From Candidatus Zixiibacteriota bacterium (GTDB lineage: Bacteria > Zixibacteria > MSB-5A5 > SM1-73): a DNA stretch of 13,869 nucleotides. The notes beneath the pieces were generated by a model that made no database searches, had not been told where the DNA came from, and saw only the letters and a program-made list of their open reading frames with translations. Shown here piece after piece: positions 8,727 through 13,869 of this stretch (the stretch's first letter is position 1; every line of letters begins with the position of its first letter). The position numbers and the translations under genes were made by a program. The stretch is from the NCBI GenBank assembly GCA_023129805.1, contig JAGMBK010000038.1, forward strand, positions 1 to 13,869, written 5' to 3'.

Positions 8727-10937
8727 ATGAATGAACCTAGTCTATTCAGAAATGCTTTTGCATTTGGAATCGTGGCGGCGTTTGTGGTTTCGATGGCAAC
8801 TTCACCAACCGCAGCGTCACATGTTTTGACCACGCAATTGACTGCTGGAGAATATCAAATCGTCAACAGGGACGAAGGGCAGGTAATCGAGGTGGAGGGA
8901 TTTGGCTATTTGGCGGTTCCTGGCAAGCCCATGCTTCCTGCCAAGAACTTTTTGATTGTCCTGCCGCCGGGAGCTTCGGTTATATCTGTTGAGGTAAAAG
9001 GCATGGATGCTTCTCAATTGCCGGGCACATATCGAATCATGCCGACCCCACCAATTATGCCTTTAGTTGATCCCCGGCAGTTTCCGGAGTGTGTTAACAA
9101 AGCGCGGGATGAATGGCAGAGAAACAACCAGGCAGTTTACTTATCAGATGAGGCTTACCCGAGTGAAAGAGGAAAACTGACAGGTTCAGGTGGTCTGCGC
9201 AAGTACGCATATGCTTCGGTCTCCTTCTATCCTTTCAGCTACCATCCTCAGTCAGGGAAGTTGACACATTATGATGGTGCGCAAGTCAGCATCAAATATG
9301 ACTTGCCATCTCCTGGCAGTCCTGAAGCTCAAAAAGCTGAGGAGTTGATGTGGGATACTGCCGCGGATGAACGGGCCTCCAGGCTGTTCACGAACTTTGA
9401 AGAGGTAAGAGGTCTGTACCAGCCCGCCGGATTACGGCCCAAAGGTTTGCAACAGACACATAACTATGTGATCATCACCACCAGTGTACTTCAGAGCACG
9501 GTAGTGGCTTCCAACTTCCTGGACTGGAAGATCTCTTTGGGATACAGTGTCAGATTTGTCTTAACTACCGATCCCGAGATCAGCAGTCAACCAGGAATTG
9601 ATCTTGCCGAGCAGGTGCGCAATTTCCTCAGAAGCTACTACATGCCCTGGGGTATCGAGTATGTCCTTCTGGTGGGCGATTATGCCACCATCCCCATGCG
9701 CTACTGTTATCCAGATTCCAGCAACCATGCAAATGGTGCTGGCGACCCGTCGGCTTGGCCCTGGAGCGGTGACGTACCCACTGACTATTACTATGCAGAT
9801 TTGTCCAGTCCAGACACCCTCTCCTGGGATTCAGATGGCGATGGCTTCTGTGGTGAATACGGCCAGGATAGCCCTGACTTATTAGCCGAAGTTTATGTTG
9901 GCCGGATTCCCATCAACGACCCCACCCGAATAACCTATACCTTAAACAAACTGGTCACTTTTGAACAGGATACCGGGGCTTGGAAGAACGGAGCCCTGCA
10001 TGCCGGGGCATTTTGGTATCATGCCAACGAGGACCACAGCGGCATGGCGGCCTATGATGGTGCCACCTGCATGAACGAAATCGAGATCAATCTTATGAGT
10101 GGTTGGACCATCAGTCACTATAGCGAGCAGGCGGGTTTAGAGCTTTCTGCTTTTCCTTGGCCTGCGCTGAGTGAAGCGGCATTCGCAGGCGATTGGCGCA
10201 CCGGGCAATACAGTATTGTGAACTGGGGTGCCCACGGATGGACAGACGGCGCAGCCCGAAAGGTGTGGGCATGGGACGACGGGGATGGAGTCCCGGAAAA
10301 CTCCAATCCCAATGAGATGTCGTGGCCCTATTTCATCGGCACCTTCTCCAGCTTGGATGACGATCACCCATCCATCTTGTTCCCCATCTCATGTGTGATC
10401 AACTATCCGGAGCCTAACGCATGGGGCAACATTGGGATTGACCTTTTGACAAAACCCTCATATGGCGCGTGTGTCGGAGTTGTCGCCGCAACCCGGACAG
10501 TCTATGGGACGTCAGGATGGCCCACAAATCCGGGCGGTGGCGAATCCATGTGTTACGAATTCAACCGTTTCATGATCAACGGCCCCAGCGGGCCTGAGAA
10601 GGTGGGAGACGCGCTCTACGATTCCAAGTTCTTCTGCAACCAGAATTACGGCTTCGATCATTATGCTGAATACTGGAACATGTTTACATACAACCTATAC
10701 GGCGATCCGGCGTTAGTCAGAGAAGGAGTTTTCCAACTTACCCGTGGTGATTGCAATGGCGATGGGATAATAGACATTGGAGACGTGGTCCATTTGATAA
10801 ATTATCTATATAAAAACGGTCCTGCTCCTGACCCCTTAGAGGCTGGAGATTGCAATTGCGACGAAGTGGTTGACATCGGAGACGTGGTCTATCTCATTAA
10901 CTATCTTTACAGAGGTGGAGACCCACCGTCCTGTTAG
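8727..10937 (+). CDS. Secreted C25 (gingipain-family) peptidase with dockerin, paralogue 3 (AHGW type)
   Basis: The protein has 736 residues. Signal peptide about 1-30 ('PTAA' before 'SH'); C25 propeptide about 40-235; catalytic domain about 245-670, with 'YVLLVGDYATIPMRYCYP', DSDGDG at 368-373, 'VYVGRIP', His503 in 'NWGAHGWT' and Cys556 in 'FPISCVINYPEP'; dockerin about 673-736, ending '-DPPSC'. It shares with paralogue 2 the AHGW motif and the 16 extra residues after 'RYCYP'. The bases after the catalytic Cys code 'VIN' where the other two have 'NVG' or 'MVG', so the pocket may differ. In the first dockerin repeat the usual Tyr of 'VVYLINYL' is His. It is the last gene of the plus-strand array, 113 bases after paralogue 2, and a strong terminator-like palindrome begins 32 bases after its stop. 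Confidence 0.9.
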   Translation: MNEPSLFRNAFAFGIVAAFVVSMATSPTAASHVLTTQLTAGEYQIVNRDEGQVIEVEGFGYLAVPGKPMLPAKNFLIVLPPGASVISVEVKGMDASQLPGTYRIMPTPPIMPLVDPRQFPECVNKARDEWQRNNQAVYLSDEAYPSERGKLTGSGGLRKYAYASVSFYPFSYHPQSGKLTHYDGAQVSIKYDLPSPGSPEAQKAEELMWDTAADERASRLFTNFEEVRGLYQPAGLRPKGLQQTHNYVIITTSVLQSTVVASNFLDWKISLGYSVRFVLTTDPEISSQPGIDLAEQVRNFLRSYYMPWGIEYVLLVGDYATIPMRYCYPDSSNHANGAGDPSAWPWSGDVPTDYYYADLSSPDTLSWDSDGDGFCGEYGQDSPDLLAEVYVGRIPINDPTRITYTLNKLVTFEQDTGAWKNGALHAGAFWYHANEDHSGMAAYDGATCMNEIEINLMSGWTISHYSEQAGLELSAFPWPALSEAAFAGDWRTGQYSIVNWGAHGWTDGAARKVWAWDDGDGVPENSNPNEMSWPYFIGTFSSLDDDHPSILFPISCVINYPEPNAWGNIGIDLLTKPSYGACVGVVAATRTVYGTSGWPTNPGGGESMCYEFNRFMINGPSGPEKVGDALYDSKFFCNQNYGFDHYAEYWNMFTYNLYGDPALVREGVFQLTRGDCNGDGIIDIGDVVHLINYLYKNGPAPDPLEAGDCNCDEVVDIGDVVYLINYLYRGGDPPSC

Positions 10938-10969
10938 CCACAAAAAATATTCACTTTATCAGAGACCCG

Positions 10970-11076
10970 GCGGTTCGACTACTCTCACCACAAGCCGAGC
11001 CTCTAAATCAGAGGTTCGGCTATGTGGTGAGCCCTTCAACTTCGTTCAGGATAAACGGAGTCGAACCGCTTTTTTT
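10970..11076 (+). terminator. Nested palindrome with T tract, terminator or REP-type element
   Basis: An outer 11-bp perfect stem pairs 10970-10980 with 11059-11069 and is followed by seven T (11070-11076). Inside it, 10984-11031 forms a second long hairpin: 9 bp (CTCACCACA with TGTGGTGAG), then 12 bp with one G-U around the loop AAATC, and a single bulged A at 11022. The position just after the last peptidase gene and the T tract fit an intrinsic terminator on the plus strand. The size and nesting are more than a terminator needs and suggest a dispersed palindromic repeat doing that job. Confidence 0.7.
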
Positions 11077-11160
11077 ACTTTTACCGACCTTGCTCGACCT
11101 CTCTTTTGCTTTTCAAAGAGATTGTATGGATATTCCTGCTTGTGTTGCACAATCCGCTTC

Positions 11161-11210
11161 TCTGATGCATCAGCATTAGGAAATGCCGATGCATTTTCTG
11201 GGTCAACTGT
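11161..11210. repeat. Intergenic repeat, copy A (short form)
   Basis: It shares about 38 of 50 aligned bases with 12141-12204, including 'AGCATTAGG' and 'AAATGCCGA', but lacks the 14 central bases of that copy. ATGCATC pairs with GATGCAT and GCATT with AATGC, separated by one mismatch, making a 12-bp hairpin. It lies just downstream of the LolA-like gene, between converging genes. Confidence 0.6.
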
Positions 11211-11225
11211 TTTTTATCTTCGCTC

Positions 11226-12047
11226 TTAGTCTTCCTCCTCTTCTTCCTCCTGCATCATCTTTTTCATCATTTCCTGCATATCGAATTCTTTCACCTTCAC
11301 CTTATTCGGGTCAAACAACTCATCAGATAGTCCTTTGTTTATCTCAAGGGACTTGACAAGGAAAGTGGACACAAGCTTTTCACCTGTGTATATCTCAGTC
11401 TTGTAAGGCATCTCCCAATCACCCTTTACCTTCTTGAAATCTGAGTGAACCCAAAGCATGGTTTCTTCTTTTGGCTGCTTGCGCTCACCTTTGATTAAAT
11501 CAAGGCTTTTCTTATCTAACCATATCCTGGTAAATGGAAACTCTTTTTCTTCTTTAGTCTCGACCACATAACATTCACGTTTGTCAACTTTTTCAGTTCC
11601 CACAATCTTCGCCTTTTCTGAGATCAAATCCCACCAATTCCTTTCCGTCTGATACTCATGCGCCTCTTCATCTGAAAGTTTTTTCTTTCCCGAAAAAGAT
11701 GAGATCATCCACAAATCTTCGCCATCATAAATGATAACAGTCTCCATTTCGCCCATTCCTTTGGGCATGTCGGGCATCTGCATTTTGGTCTCCATCCTGA
11801 ATTTTTCACCCTTTCTTAGTATCTTCATCTCTGAAGTCATCTCCTTCTTGTCTTTCTCAGATATAACCATTTTCGTCTCCTGCATAATAGTCATATCTTT
11901 GACTTCCTTTTCGAACTTGGCATACTTTGCCTTTGCTTCTTTAAGGATGCTTGACCAATCTGCAGAAAACCCCTGGCTCACCCCCAACACCAAACTTACC
12001 AGCACCACCACAAGCACCACTCCGGCAACATTAATCTTTTGTGCCAT
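11226..12047 (-). CDS. LolA-like outer-membrane lipoprotein-sorting family protein
   Basis: The protein has 273 residues with a signal peptide of about 29 residues ('FSA' before 'DW'). After it the pattern fits periplasmic LolA-fold proteins annotated as outer membrane lipoprotein-sorting protein: 'MKILRKGEKFRME', 'IIYDGEDLWMIS', 'RIWLDKKSLDLIKGE', and near the end 'VKSLEINKGLSDELFDPNK'. Such proteins have a half-barrel that binds lipid chains; a role in lipoprotein or lipid handling at the envelope is inferred from the family only. The sequence is rich in Lys, Glu and Met and ends 'MMKKMMQEEEEEED', an unusual acidic tail. A Shine-Dalgarno sequence (AAGGAGGT at 12053-12060) lies 5 bases before the ATG. 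It reads on the minus strand, 206 bases after the small barrel gene, and may have its own promoter. It converges on the peptidase array. Confidence 0.7.
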   Translation of the reverse strand: MAQKINVAGVVLVVVLVSLVLGVSQGFSADWSSILKEAKAKYAKFEKEVKDMTIMQETKMVISEKDKKEMTSEMKILRKGEKFRMETKMQMPDMPKGMGEMETVIIYDGEDLWMISSFSGKKKLSDEEAHEYQTERNWWDLISEKAKIVGTEKVDKRECYVVETKEEKEFPFTRIWLDKKSLDLIKGERKQPKEETMLWVHSDFKKVKGDWEMPYKTEIYTGEKLVSTFLVKSLEINKGLSDELFDPNKVKVKEFDMQEMMKKMMQEEEEEED

Positions 12048-12140
12048 TTTTTACCTCCTTTCTTTGTTAATTTAAGTTAAATTATTCGATCCGAAAACAC
12101 TAGTTCTTTTTTACTATATAGGAATTTTTAATAAAGTTCT

Positions 12141-12204
12141 CTTGATGTATTAGCATTAGGGATCATCCCAAAGGAAATGCCGAGGTATCTCTTAGGTCAG
12201 CTTC
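12141..12204. repeat. Intergenic repeat, copy B (long form)
   Basis: It is the second copy of the repeat at 11161-11210, in the same orientation, with 14 extra bases (12161-12174) flanked by AGG on both sides. Pairing of the arms is kept mostly through G-U changes. A 7-bp palindrome, GGGAATT with AATTCCC (12205-12220), follows directly. The copy lies in the 206-base gap between the small barrel gene and the LolA-like gene. Confidence 0.6.
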
Positions 12205-12253
12205 GGGAATTCCAATTCCCAAAGCATCATAAGGATTATAATAGCGCAAAAAA

Positions 12254-12805
12254 TTAGAAATAGTAATGGGCGCCAATTCCAAACATAAAGGTTGAAAAGG
12301 TATAATGAACTTCTTTAAAATCCACAAACCCAAGACCAATTTCAAGATTCCAGCCAACTTCTGGTAAAAAATCGTTGAAGAAATATTCTATTCCAGCACC
12401 TGCTCCAAAGCCGGGAACAGTCTCAGTCTTATTTTCCCTCCACCATCCACGCCACGTATAACTCCAGAAACCTAACATTCCATATCCGTATATATTGTAT
12501 TTGTGCGGGATGGTCTTTCTGTTAAACCTATAGAGGACCCTACCAGCAAATGTCTTTAAATAGCCCAATGGTCCCAGAACCAGCTGGATTGAAGTCTTCT
12601 CATTCACATTATACATCCCGCTCACACCGTATGCAGGGAAAGAACTCTGAAATCCTATTCCATATTTCATGCGAGTCTGAACCACCTTCTGTTTTTTTGG
12701 CTGTTTTTTCTCTTTTTCGCCACCTATTTCAATGGCAAAAGCAGAACTTGTCACAAGAAGGACAAGCAAGAGTGCTACCGGCAAACAAAAGCATCTTTTG
12801 AACAT
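12254..12805 (-). CDS. Small outer-membrane beta-barrel protein
   Basis: The protein has 183 residues. Signal peptide about 1-24 ('SSAFA' before 'IEIGG'), then a Lys-rich linker (about 30-41), then about 140 residues with alternating hydrophobic and polar residues and many aromatics, ending 'GIGAHYYF'. A C-terminal Phe on an amphipathic strand is the usual signal for insertion of barrels into the outer membrane. The size suits about eight strands, as in OmpA/OmpW-like proteins. I recognise no specific family and its transport or structural role is unknown. It starts 24 bases after the stop of the PorV-like gene, so the two are probably co-transcribed. GGAGGT (12811-12816) lies 5 bases before the ATG. 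Confidence 0.7.
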   Translation of the reverse strand: MFKRCFCLPVALLLVLLVTSSAFAIEIGGEKEKKQPKKQKVVQTRMKYGIGFQSSFPAYGVSGMYNVNEKTSIQLVLGPLGYLKTFAGRVLYRFNRKTIPHKYNIYGYGMLGFWSYTWRGWWRENKTETVPGFGAGAGIEYFFNDFLPEVGWNLEIGLGFVDFKEVHYTFSTFMFGIGAHYYF

Positions 12806-12829
12806 TTAAAACCTCCTCTTTGGGTTTGT

Positions 12830-13756
12830 TTAGAACTCCACCTGGATTCCTATTTTACTTGTTGCACCTTCTTCAAGCACATCCGGACAAAAGGCATAGT
12901 CGAATTGAAGTAGGTTATACTTCAGGGATGCTCCAAAACTAATATCCTCAGCATTCAAACCAAATCGAAGTCCTAAAGTCTTGTAAAGATAAGTCTCGAT
13001 ACCACCATGGAACTTAAAAGATTCATCCGTGGTTTGTGAACCCTCCAAAGCTAAAAGTATTCTGACTCTATCGAAAGTTAAATCAAAACCGGCACCAAAG
13101 CGGAGAGTTGTTGGGATTTCATCCTCATGGGATGAATCCGTGTTCCATTTTAATTTAGCCCCTAAATTACTAATGCTGATTCCAACACGGATTAAGCTAA
13201 GAGAAGAATTCGCGATCTCAATTCGCGAATGCGCACCCAGATCAAAACCTAAACCATTTGCATCCTTGTCTTTCAGGGAATGGTTGAGATATTTGAAACT
13301 AGCACCGAGCCCAAGAAAACGGAAAAGTTGTCTTCCATAGCCAACTGAGAAAGCCATTTCCGAGTCCTTAAACTCTCCAGTGGGCTTTCCTTCCTTATCT
13401 CTTCCGTCTATATTGGATACTTGAAATCCACCGATCATCAATCCAAATGAGCCAAATCTTTTATTGGAGTAGATGAAACTTCCCTGATAATGGTTCCGAT
13501 CCATGGACATCAAAGACCACATAGTACCGAAGGTGAATCCTTTGATTTGGTAAAGAGCACCCGGGTTGAAATACATAGCGTTGGCATCATCAGAGATCGA
13601 TACAAAAGCATTCCCCATCCCAGCAGGTCGAGCACCAACCGGAATTCGCAGGAATGCACCTCCCTGTCCCCCCTTTCCCTCCACAGCATCCAGAGATCTC
13701 ACGCTAAAGACCACGAAGACAAGGGCTATTATTGCAATCAATTTTTTAGGCATCAT
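12830..13756 (-). CDS. PorV/PorQ-family outer-membrane beta-barrel protein
   Basis: The protein has 308 residues. Signal peptide about 1-24 ('SLDA' before 'VE'). The mature N-terminus 'LRIPVGARPAGMGNAFVSISDDANAMYFNPG' region (quoted parts: 'GARPAGMGNAF', 'DDANAMYFNPG') is the hallmark of the PorV/PorQ (UPF0164, FadL-like) family. The rest is repeated amphipathic strands, ending in Phe ('IQVEF'). In Bacteroidetes PorV carries cargo in type 9 secretion; outside that phylum the family is widespread and its role is often unclear. The start at 13756 is chosen because AAAAGGAG (13761-13768) lies just before two consecutive ATG codons. A TTG at 13795 would add 13 charged residues before the signal peptide. 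It is the first gene of the leftward unit. Confidence 0.8.
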   Translation of the reverse strand: MMPKKLIAIIALVFVVFSVRSLDAVEGKGGQGGAFLRIPVGARPAGMGNAFVSISDDANAMYFNPGALYQIKGFTFGTMWSLMSMDRNHYQGSFIYSNKRFGSFGLMIGGFQVSNIDGRDKEGKPTGEFKDSEMAFSVGYGRQLFRFLGLGASFKYLNHSLKDKDANGLGFDLGAHSRIEIANSSLSLIRVGISISNLGAKLKWNTDSSHEDEIPTTLRFGAGFDLTFDRVRILLALEGSQTTDESFKFHGGIETYLYKTLGLRFGLNAEDISFGASLKYNLLQFDYAFCPDVLEEGATSKIGIQVEF

Positions 13757-13760
13757 TTTT

Positions 13761-13768
13761 CTCCTTTT
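13761..13768 (-). promoter_or_regulatory. Ribosome binding site of the PorV/PorQ-like gene
   Basis: AAAAGGAG on the minus strand ends 4 bases before ATG 13756 and 7 bases before the next codon, also ATG. Either ATG could be used; both give the same signal peptide within one residue. Confidence 0.6.
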
Positions 13769-13819
13769 GTGTCTTATTGAGTTACGCGTAAGCAATGGAA
13801 GATCTTTCTTTCCTCCTTT

Positions 13820-13864
13820 AATCCCCCTTTGTCCCCCTTTATAAAAGGGGGATTGAGGGGGATT
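13820..13864. repeat. REP-like C/G-rich palindromic intergenic repeat
   Basis: AATCCCCCT (13820-13828) pairs with AGGGGGATT (13856-13864), and inside it CCCCCTTT (13833-13840) pairs with AAAGGGGG (13844-13851) around ATA. The two stems are joined by a four-base internal loop on each side. Elements of this look are common as dispersed intergenic repeats in many bacteria. It lies upstream of the PorV-like gene at the window edge. Confidence 0.65.
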
Positions 13865-13869
13865 ATAAA

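Noticed and set aside
3..10937. Cellulosome gene cluster
   Set aside because: Dockerins are present but there is no glycoside hydrolase, carbohydrate-binding module or cohesin in the window.
10870..11229. 119-residue plus-strand open frame across the end of paralogue 3
   Set aside because: It overlaps the dockerin coding region, runs through the nested palindrome and T tract and through the intergenic repeat, and has no recognisable protein features.
12163..12357. 64-residue minus-strand frame overlapping the end of the small barrel gene
   Set aside because: It starts inside the barrel gene, runs into the intergenic repeat and has no ribosome binding site or recognisable features.

Overview
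The window looks like a piece of a Gram-negative (diderm) genome from an uncultured FCB-group or related candidate phylum. Zixibacteria-like or WOR-3/TA06-like bacteria are my best guess. The reasons are C-terminal type I dockerins of the '[25 protein letters not shown]' kind, C25 (gingipain-family) peptidases, a PorV/PorQ-like outer-membrane protein and intergenic palindromic repeats. This placement is inference from protein style, not from a marker gene.

Left and centre, plus strand (1-10937): five consecutive secreted proteins all end in a two-repeat dockerin. The first (3-2687) has lost its start beyond the left edge. It holds the end of a C25 peptidase with its His and Cys, then beta-sandwich modules, thrombospondin type 3 calcium repeats, an Ig-like pair and the dockerin. 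The second (2724-4070) is a seven-repeat FG-GAP/VCBS protein, probably one complete seven-bladed propeller. After a possible promoter come three tandem paralogous C25 peptidases (4209-6374, 6427-8613, 8727-10937), each with signal peptide, C25 propeptide, catalytic domain and dockerin. The first keeps a GHG active-site motif; the other two have AHGW. No cohesin, scaffoldin or type 9 secretion C-terminal domain is visible.

Convergence point (10938-11225): a strong nested palindrome ends in a seven-T tract and probably terminates the peptidase array. It is followed by one copy of a small intergenic repeat.

Right, minus strand (11226-13756): three envelope genes read leftward, in transcription order a PorV/PorQ-like barrel, a small outer-membrane beta-barrel 24 bases further on, and after a 206-base gap a LolA-like periplasmic protein. 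A second, longer copy of the intergenic repeat lies in that gap, so the LolA-like gene is flanked by two copies in the same orientation. A C-rich/G-rich palindromic repeat closes the window.

Taken together, the plus-strand block looks like a locus for exported, calcium-dependent, dockerin-tagged proteases plus a propeller protein, and the minus-strand block encodes ordinary envelope functions. A functional link between the two blocks, for example PorV-assisted export, is possible but not shown. No tRNA, rRNA, CRISPR array, transposase or phage gene was seen.
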